Assembly (NCBI GenBank): GCA_022818135.1
Contig: JAFMSR010000002.1
Coordinates: 46,414,499-46,478,498 of the forward strand
Source of the DNA: Saxidomus purpurata
Taxonomy: Eukaryota; Mollusca; Bivalvia; Venerida; Veneridae
Length of the DNA: 64,000 nt
Reading direction: 5' to 3'
The translations under genes were made by a program, and so were the position numbers. The notes beneath the pieces are model-generated. The model did not search any database. It had not been told where the DNA came from and worked only from the letters and a program-made list of their open reading frames with translations. How positions within the stretch are numbered: the first letter of the stretch is position 1; every line of letters starts with the position of its first letter. Positions 33,300 through 44,751 of the stretch are shown here, one piece after another.

Positions 33300-33530
33300 T
33301 AAGAATCTTTCACTGGTTGCACGTGCAGATTGGAATATCTGGCTCGATGGTAACTGTTTGTAGAGGTAACGAGGCTCTGCCGAGTTACAGCCAAAACTGC
33401 TACCCCAGAGCCGGATATTCTCATTTACACATGCAGGTAGTGATAGATTCTTTTTCTTGCAAACCATGTTCTACTAAAAGTAGCAGAAGTAATTAAAATT
33501 AATGCCATATATTTACGCGCTAGTAATGTA
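33300..33530. repeat. Palindromic repeat P1, copy 3
   Basis: GAATCTTTCACTGGTTGCAC and GATTGGAATATCTGGCTCGA on the left are mirrored by GAGCCGGATATTCTCATTTA and GCAGGTAGTGATAGATTC on the right. AGGTAACGAGGCTCTGCC lies near the centre. Confidence 0.8.
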
Positions 33531-33774
33531 TGAACTTACACATGGGTTTGGGTTGGGTTTACATAAAATTTTAAAGCAATGCTTCTTCAAAAAGTCTAAA
33601 AAAAATAACAATGGTATACCTTGAGCGATTTTAAAATAAATTTTCACCAATTTGTGATTAAAATAAACGGAATGGAATCAATAACAGATACTGTTAGCGA
33701 AGTATTGTACAAATAATTTGACTTATTTACAATGTGGCCTTCTGAAAAGAAATAACATTTATACAATAAACGAT

Positions 33775-33831
33775 TGAATGAATGAATGAATGAATGAATG
33801 AATGAATGAATGAATGAAGAATGAATGAATG
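33775..33831. repeat. (GAAT)n microsatellite
   Basis: About 14 GAAT units with one interruption (GAAGAATG). Confidence 0.95.
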
Positions 33832-34439
33832 CATAATGATGAAAAAATAGCAGCATGAATTAATGAATGAAGCAAGTTAACTTTTGTTTTATTTGAAGTG
33901 AATTTAAACTCATAAAAGGGAAAAGTAAGTTATCTTACTTATTCTGAACTGTACTATCCAACATCAAACTTCATTACAAGATTACAAATTAGTAGGGAGT
34001 ATATATGGAAGCATTAAGTGGACACAGGAATGTTCATTTACACTTGTTTACGTCAACTTGTTGAAATACAACTTAACAATTGTCTAAAGTATGTCCACTT
34101 GCTGTCTATTATTGCGATATGTCGGTCACAACATGGTAAAGGTTAAGGTTTTCTAACCCTATGCTGTTTGTCGTCATCGCTTGATAAAAATGTTCTTCAG
34201 TAACATGTAACAGTGTTTTGTTATCCAAAAGTTGACCGACATGAGTTAACCGACTTGTTTAGCTGTATGTAAAACAGGTGCACTAAGACTACATTAAGTG
34301 AACATTCCGGTGTCCACTTAAAAACTCTATAAGTATAGCCTCTCCCCTGTCAGGTTAAATCCATTTTATTATTGACAGCTAAAAGTGCATTCTATTTAAA
34401 GCCCGCTGTAGTATATATCTGATTCTAACTGCCCCTGAC

Positions 34440-35455
34440 CTCCGTTTATAAGAGAAAGACCAACGGCAGTGACCTTGACCTAACTACTGACCCCAAAAAC
34501 AATAGGATCATCGCTCAATAAGACCAACATCCTAGAAGTTGAGGTCGTAGGTCTAAAGGAACTCTAGACATCCGGAAACGAGAAATTGACAAACGGTCAG
34601 TATGACTTGACCTTTGACCTACGACCCCAAAACAATAGGGACATCAGCTCTATAAGACCAACATCCTATGAAGTTTGAGGGCTGTAGGTCAAAAGGAACT
34701 CTAGTTATCATCCGGAAACGAGAAATGACCAACGGTCACTGTGACCTTGACCTTTGAACTACTGACCCCAAAAACAATAGGGATCACGCTCAATAAGACC
34801 ATTCATCCTATGAAGTTGAGAGCTGTAGGTCAAAAGGAACTCTAGTTATCGTCCGGAAAGAAGAAGGACGGACGGACTGACGGACTCCCCAGTTTGAGGT
34901 TGTAGGTCAAAAGGAACTCTAGTTATCATCCGGAAAGAGAAATTGACCAACGGTCACTGGACCTTGACCTTTGACCTACTGACCCCAAAAACAATAGGGA
35001 TCATCTGCTCTATAAGACCAATCATCCTATGAAGTTTGAGGTCTGTAGGTCTAAAGGAACTCTAGTTATCATCCGGAAACGAGAAATGACCAACGGTCAG
35101 TGGACCTTGACCTTTGACCTACGACCCCAAAACAATAGGGACATCAGCTCTATAAGACCAATCATCCTATGAAGTTTGAGGGCTGTAGGTCAAAAGGAAC
35201 TCTAGTTATCATCCGGAAACGAGAAAGACCAACGGTCACTGGACCTTGACCTTTGAACTACTGACCCCAAAAACAATAGGGATCATTGCTCAATAAGACC
35301 ATTCATCCTTGAAGTTTGAGAGCTGTAGGTCAAAAGGAACTCTAGTTATCGTCCGGAAACGAAGAAGGACGGACGGACTGACGGACTGACGGACGGACGG
35401 ACTGACGGACAGGGCAAAAACAATATGTCTCCCCCCGAGGTGGGGGAGACATAAT
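34440..35455. repeat. Tandem array of ~140-bp TGACCTTGACC-family units with hairpin terminus
   Basis: Six units, with the GACCTTGACC box at 34471, (diverged) 34603, 34743, 34960, 35103 and 35242: steps of 132, 140, 217, 143 and 139. The long step contains GGACGGACGGACTGACGGAC, which otherwise marks the 3' end at 35368-35410. The array therefore looks like two elements of 3 units each fused head to tail. It ends CAATATGTCTCCCCCCGAGG then TGGGGGAGACATAATAA, a C-run/G-run hairpin shared with other copies. Confidence 0.85.
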
Positions 35456-35790
35456 AACTTATTTTAAAGCTCACAATGATGAAATTAAGTTGTTGTTTAC
35501 CGGCAGTTTGTGGTAGTGCCAAATATCAATCCGCGTTGTGAGTCAAATCTAGGGTAACTTAAACGCGGCAGGTTGAAAAATAACAAGCAGCAGATCGAAG
35601 AAAACCGGTAGCAGACGAAAGTAACTAGAAGCAGGTTCATTATTCTCTTAAGTTTAGTTATGTTTCGGAAGTCTTTCAATACATTCCTTTTAAGTTACCT
35701 GATAAGTATAAGTTAGTTGATATATGAATAATAACAAGTATGAAAGTAAACTGAAACCACCACTGAAGGTGATACTATATGTCTACTATT
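35456..35790. other. Intronic, no gene; small minisatellite remnant
   Basis: Contains the AGCAGACGAAAGTAACTAG remnant (35585-35640) and nothing else recognised. Confidence 0.3.
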
Positions 35791-36025
35791 TCGAGCCCCT
35801 GTTACCTTGACCTTTGACCTAGTGACCCGAAACATTGACCATGCACAACTAGGCATTGGACTTACCACTTCTGTGAAGTATCATGAAAATCTGACCAGGG
35901 GTTTTGGAGATCTAGCGTCCACAAGATTTCTGTTACAGACAGACAGACAGGCAGACGGATGGACAAGCTACATCCAGTATACCCCCCCCCCCCTACACTT
36001 TGTGTTCGGCGGGTATAATAAATCA
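35790..36025. repeat. TGACCTTGACC-family SINE-like element
   Basis: Starts TACCTTGACCTTTGACCTAG. Then AGTATCATGAAAATCTGACC, GACAGACAGACAGGCAGACG and a terminal hairpin of GTATACCCCCCC with GGCGGGTATAATAAAT. The 91-codon plus-strand frame covering it is not a gene. Confidence 0.75.
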
Positions 36026-39000
36026 TCGACAACAACAGGTAACTCCAAAAATTATTTCATATGCGATGAACTCCAATCCTGAGGAAAAGACCTTCTTTCC
36101 AATTTAAGTATGTCATTTTGTTCTCAGAGATAACTATGACAAAAGCAATAGAATTGAGGACTGGCAGTTCTTTCTGTCATTTGTCAATGTAAAACATACA
36201 AAAATGTGCCATAGGAAGTAAATATGTGTGAACTTTGCGCATACTTCTTACAAATGTAAGAGAAAAACATCTCTTTATTGTAATTTGGAACGTTTGCAGA
36301 AATGTGGCAACTGCCAGCACTAATTTAAGTTTACATGTTTTAGGACTTACTGTTTCAGAAGGTAATGCTTTATTTACAATACAATGTACCACGATTCTAA
36401 CATACCTTACATCAACTGACCTCAAAATGTTCAACAAATATTTGACAATAACCTACGCAAACCTGTAGTGAAAATATCGTCCGTCCTCGGAAAAGTATTT
36501 AAGTGATTATAAATTGGTAGATTGAAGAGAGTGCAGTGAACAATGACAATGAATCTAGCCTCATATATGTTTAGGAGTAACTGCCTTTAGTCATTTTTCG
36601 GCCGCAGTTATTTCTTGTTTCTAGTGCAGTTCATTATTCCTAAAATAGGAAATGCTGTAGACAAGAACTATTGCTCTAGTTCCATTATATTACGAGACAC
36701 TGTCTTTTGTTACGTTTTCTTACACTGGGAATAAATTGATACATTGTGCTTCCTATATTCATTAAAAACAGTGAGAGAAAGGTTCAGTCATTTTAGAAAT
36801 CACTTCTACCATATTTGCAATTAGATAACAGGATAAAGAAAATTCACGTTCTTTTAAATGTATTGAAGCAAGTGTTGCTATTTTAAATCAACGCTACCCC
36901 ACGGGGACAAATGTCACGTGATGGTTAATGACATCTCTTGTCAACAAGCACATTTGTTTATGACTATAAAAAGCGCCAACATAAAGTCCCAAGTATGGAC
37001 ATAAAATTTGATCAAAGTGACTATGTAACGAGTTTCTTTCAAATGATTGACACAACCATGCGCGAATTTCAATAGAATCAACTAAATTTACAAGATAAGC
37101 ATGTTTTTCGTGATCATTCAGATTGTAAAGATTAATCCTACATGTAACTCTGCGAAATTATTAAATGGACTTGTCATTTTTCAGTTTGGATAAGTATTTG
37201 GTCAAATGGGTGATTACTGAAAATGTGAACAGCACTAGTAGGCTAGCACTGATAATGACCAGCTAGCAGAGTGAATGCACGTCGCAGAGGCATATAGCAA
37301 AGTAAGAGTCAAAGTCACAAAATAGAATTTCATATATCTTGGTGTGTGCCAGGCTGGAGATATAGATTGTATTATTGAATATCGTAGTTTCTCATTTATA
37401 TATTTGACAGAAAAGAGCCTGAATCTAATCAGCAGCAAAATGTCGTCTGCAAAAACCATTTTCTGAGGAGAAAAAACGAGAAACTGAAGATTAAGGAAAA
37501 GCATGTCTTAATCGAAGTGTCTGGAATATAACATAACGGCTGAATAGTTATTGTCTAGGAAAGTAGGGCAGTAGAACTGTGTCATTTGGCCTTTCAGATA
37601 TACATAATTATGTTAAATAACTTTGTTGAAGGATTTATGATTCCCAAAATGGACCGTTGATTCTAATTGGATGCAGATTTAGTTTTTAGTGACATAAAAT
37701 ACATTGTCAGTTAAATACCTTCAGAGACGCTGACGCCAATTTTTTTAAATATCTGTATTTCTAAAAAAATGGAGCTTTTTTAAAAGCTGTTTTCAAATAA
37801 TCCTCTTTTTGAGAACACCGGCATTGCTCGTAAATCACTATAACAATGTTCATTATTTATGTGAACGATTTTCACAATGACTCAAACGAAAATTTTGACA
37901 ATTTATATGTGCAAAAAACATTTACTTGATTGGTTTGAAAGAACAATGCAACAACATACTATTTTTACCTTTGACAGAAAGCTGGTAAAAACTACGGTAA
38001 AAACTGTCACAGTTTTACAGTAAATGGTTTACAACCTCATTTTATGAGAAAGGTATGAACAAAACAATGTTGCACTTTTTACTTTTTCAACAAACCTTCC
38101 TTCACTGACATGTCATTGCTGGCCATAAATGTCACATGATCTTGACAAGCAACGCAAATAATTTGTAAAAGTTACACCGTTCAATATGTCGGGTTAAAGG
38201 CAACTTAATGCTGTCAGTTTTGTTTTTGCTATATATTTGAGCCTCAGACGCTCTTACAATCATAAAATGCTATTCATGTAAAGACCTTCCAAAAAAAAAG
38301 GCTAAGATGTTATTTCATTTTTGGGACTTACCCATAGACGGCGCCGGGGATGCAAAGATGATAATTATTGACAAATAAGTTGCGTCTTTATTTCCGTCCA
38401 TTTAATTTGACCTAGGGGTACATAAATGTTACAAGTAAATGTATGCTACAGTCGTACACATGGCTTCTTGGTTAGCAGTATATGATCAAAGGTGGCACTG
38501 AAGAGTTCGTGCAACCTAAAGACAGTGGTATTTCATATAAAAATGGCTGATTTGTCAAACGCAAATTTTCAATTATATATGCATTGTATGTAAATAGACT
38601 GCCCTACACATGGACTGCAAGAAGTTTAAATTTATCTTTAGTCGGAGGGTGGTCTGATTTCACGGATGATTCCACTATAAAGGAATAATGCGCTGCTTTC
38701 TCCCCGATGATCATTCATCACAGGCTTATCTATATTTTGTGTGTTTGATTATAAATAGCTCGCTGAAAATGTAATTCTGCGTATTTTGTTTAACTGTTTT
38801 GTGTTTGTACAACCCACACGTTTGTGGAAGGGTGCCGAGGAAGCGGGCTTGAAGCAGTTAACCAAGACATCAATCAGTGGTTCACCTTTATAAGACAGCT
38901 CCATTTCACTTTGTTAATTTTTTGGGAAAGTTTAAAGGGATGTCTTACGCACACATGTCAAATTAAAATTACACTCAATCTTTATCCGCTTTCATCCTAC

Positions 39001-39955
39001 TTTTTTGTTTTCTCCGAAAAATGAAAATGTGTAGTTATAAAGTGAATTCGTTATTGCTGTTATTAGGCAAAAATTAGTGTTGAACTCAGATGGAAAAGGT
39101 TGTTGTTTCAATCACAAACGAATAATTTCTTATTACGTCTGCATTTTAAAATAGTACTGTTTCAACGGTTGTGTTTTGTTGCTGCTTATTTGCTTCACTC
39201 AGTTTTTTTTATCATACCTGCCTTATCAACCATATTTATAGTTACTGGGCTCTTTTTTTTTTTTTTACTTATTTTAGAGTGAATTAGCGACACCTTTTTT
39301 ATAATGTAAATATATGTTGGATGGTGTAAGGTAATTTATATATTCACTGTGATAGTCTCTTATAATTCAGAATTGAATGGTCTACTAATATTTTATCTGT
39401 CATGGTTTTATAGAAATGTTGTGATATTGTACATGAATGAGACTTAAATAAAGATAAATATATACTCATGAATATTCCGTATATTTTCCACAAAACAAAG
39501 AATCTAATACGATACAATTACATACTTCGCACTTTGGCTCGCTCATTATGTATCGGATATTTTTTCAGTTCTTTCCTGACCTTAAGAAGTGCATTATAAA
39601 ACGATGAAAATGTATGACACAAATGTGTCTTATTTAAGCAGAATGTAATATTCAGGTAATTGATGAAAAGTATAAATAATGTCCGAGACAATGCCTAGCC
39701 TTGTTTTCCCTCTAGATAACTGTCAAATACATGCTTACATGCCTATACGTTTGACTCTTCAGAAATATCTCAGGAATACTGAAAAACAATGTTTCCAATC
39801 TACCAATGGTGTGAATTATAGAAAAAATACGTGTAAAATATTGTAATTTGTATGTTTAGATAATATATCTTAACTAATGGACAAACATTGCACTAAGCAA
39901 GCTTATCGAACAAAAAAGCCATGTAAATATACGAAAGACTGTAAAATATGCATAT
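36026..39955. other. Intronic, no recognisable feature (3.9 kb)
   Basis: AT-rich single-copy-looking sequence within the A-B intron. The frames at 36177-36468, 37235-37504, 38824-39024 and 39100-39282 were read and show no domain. No extra protease exon was found. Confidence 0.4.
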
Positions 39956-39981
39956 TTAAGACGGTTTATCTATTCTCTCAC

Positions 39982-40585
39982 CTGTTGGTCCAAATTTAGT
40001 ATTTATGGTCGAATTTACGATGTTGTTGGTTATATTTTGGATCGTTCTAACGCTTTCATCCATATCGTCTGTTTTATCATCCATCTTTTCAAACGTTCCT
40101 AAAATATACTGCTTTCTACAGAACAAGCTTGATCTTTTACATTGTCTTTCCTCTTGTATGTAACTTGCACCACACATTGCCGGCTGAACGCACGTTCGGC
40201 GCCGTTGCTTTTTACAGCTTCGTGAACACACCGTCCATGGAGTCCATGTACTGTATAAAATTTTATATAAAATTTGTTTAACTAGCTTATCACTCTTTCT
40301 AAGACCCAATAGTTTCACATACTTTCGTTTCGATCGTTTTGAACAAACTCCTTTTGACTTGCATTTTCTTTTCTCTTTGATATAACTTTTTCCACATTGC
40401 AATTCTTTTTTGCATCGTCGTTTTCGTGATTGTTGACATCCTTTGGAGCACGTACCCCACGAAGACCATTCTTTGTATACTTTTGATAATAGAATTGATT
40501 TGGAATCTACTTGCAAAGTATCTTTAGAAACATCGCTTGAGGTAGAATTTGTTGAAATGCTTGAGACATCCGCGCCCTTTGGATT
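39982..40585 (-). CDS. Exon A: tandem thrombospondin type-1 repeats of the mosaic protease
   Basis: An internal exon of 604 bp (201 codons plus 1 base) between acceptor CTCTTTTAG (40586) and a strong donor CAG|GTGAGAG (39981). It opens with a Ser/Thr-rich segment (NPKGADVSSISTNSTSS...), then two TSP1 repeats, an extracellular adhesion fold. Repeat 1 has WSSW and six Cys in CSKGCQQSRKRRC, LQCGKSYIKEKRKC and GVC. Repeat 2 has WTPW and CSRSCKKQRRRTC, MCGASYIQEERQC and LFC. Both are unusually rich in Lys/Arg, which suggests binding to sulphated glycans. The C-terminal linker is acidic (KMDDKTDDMDE) and has the sequons NIT and NST. Reading past the donor adds only GERIDKPS before TAA (39956-39958). 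It ends in phase 1, matching exon B. The two repeats resemble each other and probably duplicated locally. Confidence 0.85.
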
Positions 40586-42570
40586 CTAAAAGAGAAAAGA
40601 TGTGTGTTAATTTTATGATGCTGTTACCTTTTCAATTATGGAAATAAGTGTTTTTTTATTGCATGAACACGATTTGATAAATACTACTATACCATTACAC
40701 TGATATGACCTAGACTTTATTAAATTATAAATAAACCTAGTTCAGTTTCAACAATAATTTGATGTGTTACATTATGGTGTTTGACAGTCAAGAAAGAAGT
40801 CGCTTTCGTTGCATTGCATTTAGATATTAAATACATGTGTGCTATTCAAGTCTAACGATGTCCTTTGGATATGTCGAAGGACACGATGCAATGACGCGCA
40901 GTTTGTTTATTTTATCTGTTAAATCTGCGTCGTTTCTATGGTTCTGCTTTATCTCGCATTTTTAGGTCTCATCTCGCATGTTTAGGTCTCATCGAAGAAA
41001 ACGCATTAAATGTGAATTGTCTTCAATACAAAATGCGAACAGCTCATAAATCAAACATTTTTTGTTTCTGACAAATCTTACGAAAATTAGAACATTTCTT
41101 GGCTTGTATCTTTATATAAAACTATCCGAATCATACACTAGCAAGTATGTATTAAGAGTACAGCGTAGGTGTTCGCCAGTGCTCACTGAATTTAAATTCC
41201 GACCGAAATGATATGTTTCATAAGTGTCAAGATTTCAATTGCATTTAGGTTTCTCCCTAAATATGCATTTAGGACACAGACCGATTCGTTTTCCGCAGTT
41301 CCGGAAGAAAAGAGTCAAGCTTACTCTTGATTTCAAAATATGAAATGTACTGTCTTCATAGACTTCTGTAAGTGCTGAATGAATCTTGTATATTCAGTCG
41401 GGGGATTTGTAGAAGTTTCCCTTTTGTGAACATTTTCTTTATTTAATATTTTTTCTGAGAAATTAAAACCAGCTTATAATTCTTCACAACATTTTGAGAT
41501 ACAGTTACGTGTTTTCAATAACACAGTTCGTTAAGGTTATCATCCCAGTGTTCGTTTTGAAACCGGATTTAAAGTGTAGTAATGCCCGTTGTTCTAGGGT
41601 CGTGTTTTGCTGATGTCGGACTGTAGAATAAATTGTAACTTGGCTATAACAGTAGAACAAATTGAAGAACTTATTTTTTTATTTCTCATAATAGTTACCT
41701 ACCCTTCACAAATAGACGTATTGATGATTCCTACTGCACTTGGGGTTACTTCCTCAAGTGATACGGTTACAATAATCTTTCTATTGCAAATTGTCCCTGG
41801 ACGATAACTGCTAACTTATTGCATTGTCATCGCCTACTGAGAACTGGAAGTTTTTTAAAATTTGAACTATTTATTTTGAAGTCAAGGTCACAGTTACCTT
41901 TATATTTGCACAGTTTGATATTTTTCACATCACTGATAACACCCGGTATACGACAATACATCGACAGTATGTATTGTCGTATACCCATTACACCTGTAGG
42001 GTAATTGTTGTTTTTTTTAGCAATAAACTTTAGATTTTACATAAAAATCCCAAGTTCATCCATCTGTAGACTTTTGCAGATTAATGCTGTAAAATTTAAG
42101 TTGACTCCATGTAATAAAATTAGGTTTTGCAAAAGAAATAACCCTCATTCGTAAAACGTTTATAATCTATACGAATGAACAAGAGAATATAAATTATAGT
42201 TAGCTGAGAGTTGGAAAGCGCGGAACTGTCCAATACTATACGTCCTGCTAGTTATTTTGGCCTACCAGAATCCTCATAGAATGTTTGCCGATATTTACAG
42301 ACGCTGCTGTTCTCCGCTATGCACTCTCTTAATTGACAACCTTGAAACCATCTAGACTGTTGAACGCTAATTAGTTATCGCGCCTCAGTAGTTTTGACGT
42401 AAACTGTACCAAGTGTATGAACTCTATCCAGTACAGGTAGAATATCTAACTTCGCTTTCGAGCTAGCCGTGCCTAAAGATCGCAAAGATCGAACATTTAA
42501 CCTCTAACTGTTCAATTTGTATGCGTGTTTTACATTAAGATACCATGTAATCAATTTAAATATATAGAGT
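40586..42570. other. Upstream of exon A: no exon identified
   Basis: The missing 5' exon(s) of the protease gene should lie here or further right, ending in phase 0 and supplying a signal peptide. I read the minus strand to about 42500 and found no convincing candidate. A 17-bp perfect hairpin at 41945-41985 is listed separately. Confidence 0.4.
41945..41985. repeat. Perfect 17-bp stem hairpin
   Basis: GGTATACGACAATACAT and its exact reverse complement ATGTATTGTCGTATACC around a 7-base loop. No T-run or gene neighbour explains it. Confidence 0.9.
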
Positions 42571-42574
42571 AGAA

Positions 42575-42616
<42 letters not shown>
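42575..42616. repeat. (AAT)n microsatellite
   Basis: About 14 perfect TAA/AAT units followed by an imperfect AACAAAACAAATAACAATAG tail. Confidence 0.95.
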
Positions 42617-42621
<5 letters not shown>

Positions 42622-43195
42622 ACAAATAACAATAGTAATAAATAGTAAAAATGATAATAACAATAATCTCTTTATTTTCAGAAGGTCGCTCATTAATACA
42701 ACACGTTAATACTTTTAGTACACTACATTACAAGGTGGGATAAAGACTGTTAAAGCAATTGTTTGTAGCAGATTAACACAATATGAATAAAACAATCGTA
42801 CGATGTAATGGTAGTATACAGTGCAATGACTAGTTTAACATCAAAAAGAAAACGTAAAAGATGTAAAAATTAGATTTTGTTTGCAATATCAAGTGTGCTG
42901 TAAATCTAGTAGCAATTTTGAATCCTTAAGTATAAAGACCCAAAGTTTAATGTTTTCTTGGGCAATATTACGAGAAATGTCACCTACAATCCCAGCTGTG
43001 AAACGCTGACAGGAGAACAAACAAAACATTTTAATAATTTTCACCAACATTTCAGAAATCTTTTAAATAAATGACCGTTGGAAAGTCGTGAAAAACAAGT
43101 TTGTATAAATCATGCTCCTTTGGGTCAACATTGACCAAGCCCATCGGGGGATCTATTGTTTTCATTTAGAATTTAAGGAGCAACCTCGCTTCCAC
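42617..43195. other. No recognisable feature
   Basis: AT-rich sequence. Nothing supportable. Confidence 0.3.
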
Positions 43196-43455
43196 TGAAT
43201 TCCTATAGCAACCAGTGACTTACCAAGCAAACACTGATTTCCTAAGTAACCGATGACTCTTTAGCAACCAGTGACTACACATAGGAAACATGGACTTCCC
43301 TTTGAATTAAATGACTTCCTTAGCAACCAGTGACTGTCCCTAGCAACCAGTGACTTTCTTAGCAACTATTGACTCACTTTAGCAACAACTGACTTCCTTA
43401 AGAAAGTACACTGGTACTCAGGTGAGCGATATAGGGCCATCACGACCCTCTTGTT
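43196..43455. repeat. Degenerate TAGCAACCAGTGACT repeats plus AGCTCACC-family terminus
   Basis: About ten copies of TAGCAACCAGTGACTTCCT-like units at irregular spacing (about 20-30 bp). The block ends in CTCAGGTGAGCGATATAGGG then CCATCACGACCCTCTTG, the terminal sequence of the dispersed family. Confidence 0.7.
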
Positions 43456-43758
43456 TTTAATAACTTGGTTTTACAAGCCCTACGTTTTAGAAACGGAAGA
43501 GCTGAGTCGCGAGTCTCACCCCTTTCACCCCCACAAGATGCCAATCCAAGTCCCCACTCTGATGCCAAACCATCAACCAAGCCGACCATGAAAGCCTGAG
43601 CAACTTTTTAACACCACATTTTGTGGAGGAATAGTATTGCTTGTATCTTCATCGGCTCACTACCCTAACATTATACCTTTTTTATAAAAAAAACGCGTTT
43701 TAGATACTACAAATCATTAAAAATTATTTTGTGATTGATACATATATGTCATTGTTGG

Positions 43759-43778
43759 CGCCGCACTGAAGTGCGGCG
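43759..43778. repeat. GC-rich 9-bp stem hairpin
   Basis: CGCCGCACT, a 2-base loop, AGTGCGGCG. Isolated in AT-rich sequence; function unknown. Confidence 0.8.
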
Positions 43779-44389
43779 TACTGTCTGGAATGGGAGTTTT
43801 TTTGTACGCGGAGGGGCACGTGACTTAATTTTTTCCAAAATATACAACATTGGCTGATAACTCAGCTGTTGTAACGCAAGGGCAATGAACAAAGTATTAA
43901 CTTGGAGCACTCTTTTGAAACTGTTATTCGAACGATCTGTGTATGTTATACTCGCGATGTTTTCACAAAACTTTGATTCAGCTGGATCATTTTCAAGAAA
44001 ACATATACTTTCTGATATATATTTCTTTTAAATATTACGCAACTGTATTTTACGAAAATTGAAATGAATCACGACTTGAGGTAGTCATATTTTGATGGGT
44101 GAACTTATTTATTATATATTCTTTATTACAATCTTTGTAACATGTTAATGCTCAAACACAATTTAACAGTATTATTATTTTTGTATTCCTGTTACAAATA
44201 AAAAAATCCTTTTAAATACATTTCCTTTGCTCTTGTTCAATTCTTTAGCGGCGACCTTTGATGCTTTGCATCAATGGTTTTCTTGTATAGTTTTGGAGGC
44301 GTATTACGAGCAGAGTATTGTTTCGTCTAAATGGTTGACTTATTTGGTATAATTCTATTTCAGTTAACTGCATCTTGAATTATTATTTA

Positions 44390-44710
44390 TTGTTTCCTAT
44401 AGAATTTGAGGACGTGTTGCAGAGTGGGGTGTCAGTCATGTACAAGTGAGGACTTCCCACTATTTTAACATCCTGGTTTTCTTATTAGAGTGCAGTACTT
44501 AAATTTCACGTTTCTCTGTATTTGCTTTATCTAAATTAGTCTTGACATATAAAATTAAAAGTCTAACTATTGTTCTGAATGTGTGCTTAATCATTTGTTG
44601 TTATTTCTACTCTTAAAAGTAGTTTTGGAACACGTTGCGAGTGAGGTGTTGTTTCACTGTGATGTGAATGTACACATTTCACTATTTTAACAGCCTGATA
44701 TTCAGGACAA
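44390..44710 (+). repeat. Interspersed repeat R3, plus-oriented copy
   Basis: TTGCAGAGTGGGGTGTCAGT, GTGAGGACTTCCCA, GAGTGCAGTACTTAAATTTC and TTGTTGTTATTTCTACTCTT. The reverse complement of this block is at 49755-49995. The block is internally duplicated: ACACGTTGCGAGTGAGGTGT near 44630 echoes the start. Confidence 0.75.
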
Positions 44711-44751
44711 CCTTATTTCTTAACTCAAGAGATTCACCTTAAACGCCTTAT

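Larger units (their letters stand above)
30086..39981 (-). other. Intron between exons A and B (9.9 kb)
   Basis: Starts GTGAGAG at 39981 and ends TTTCAG at 30086 on the minus strand. It holds an unexplained plus-strand open stretch (30.4-31.0 kb), foldback and minisatellite repeats (31.1-33.5 kb), a ~140-bp array (34.4-35.4 kb) and a SINE-like repeat (35.8 kb). Confidence 0.55.
25584..40585 (-). other. Predicted gene: TSP1-TSP1-trypsin mosaic serine protease (span of visible exons)
   Basis: Three minus-strand exons assembled from splice sites: A 40585-39982, B 30085-29943, C 26261-25584. Junction A-B joins phase 1 to phase 1 (ACA G | AT AAT). Junction B-C is phase 0 (TGG CAG | GTG GCG). Introns are 9.9 kb and 3.7 kb. 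The product is at least 474 residues: Ser/Thr-rich segment, two TSP1 repeats, acidic linker with two N-glycosylation sequons, pro-peptide Cys, R|VVGG cleavage site and a full S1 domain. The exon(s) with the start codon and signal peptide should lie above 40585 and were not identified. Additional exons inside the 9.9-kb intron cannot be excluded, although the phases make them unnecessary. Confidence 0.75.

Noticed and set aside
36235..36468. Possible Ig-like exon (NVATASTNLSLHVLGL)
   Set aside because: Resemblance to an Ig-domain C-terminus is loose: no paired Cys/Trp, and no convincing splice acceptor at the right place.
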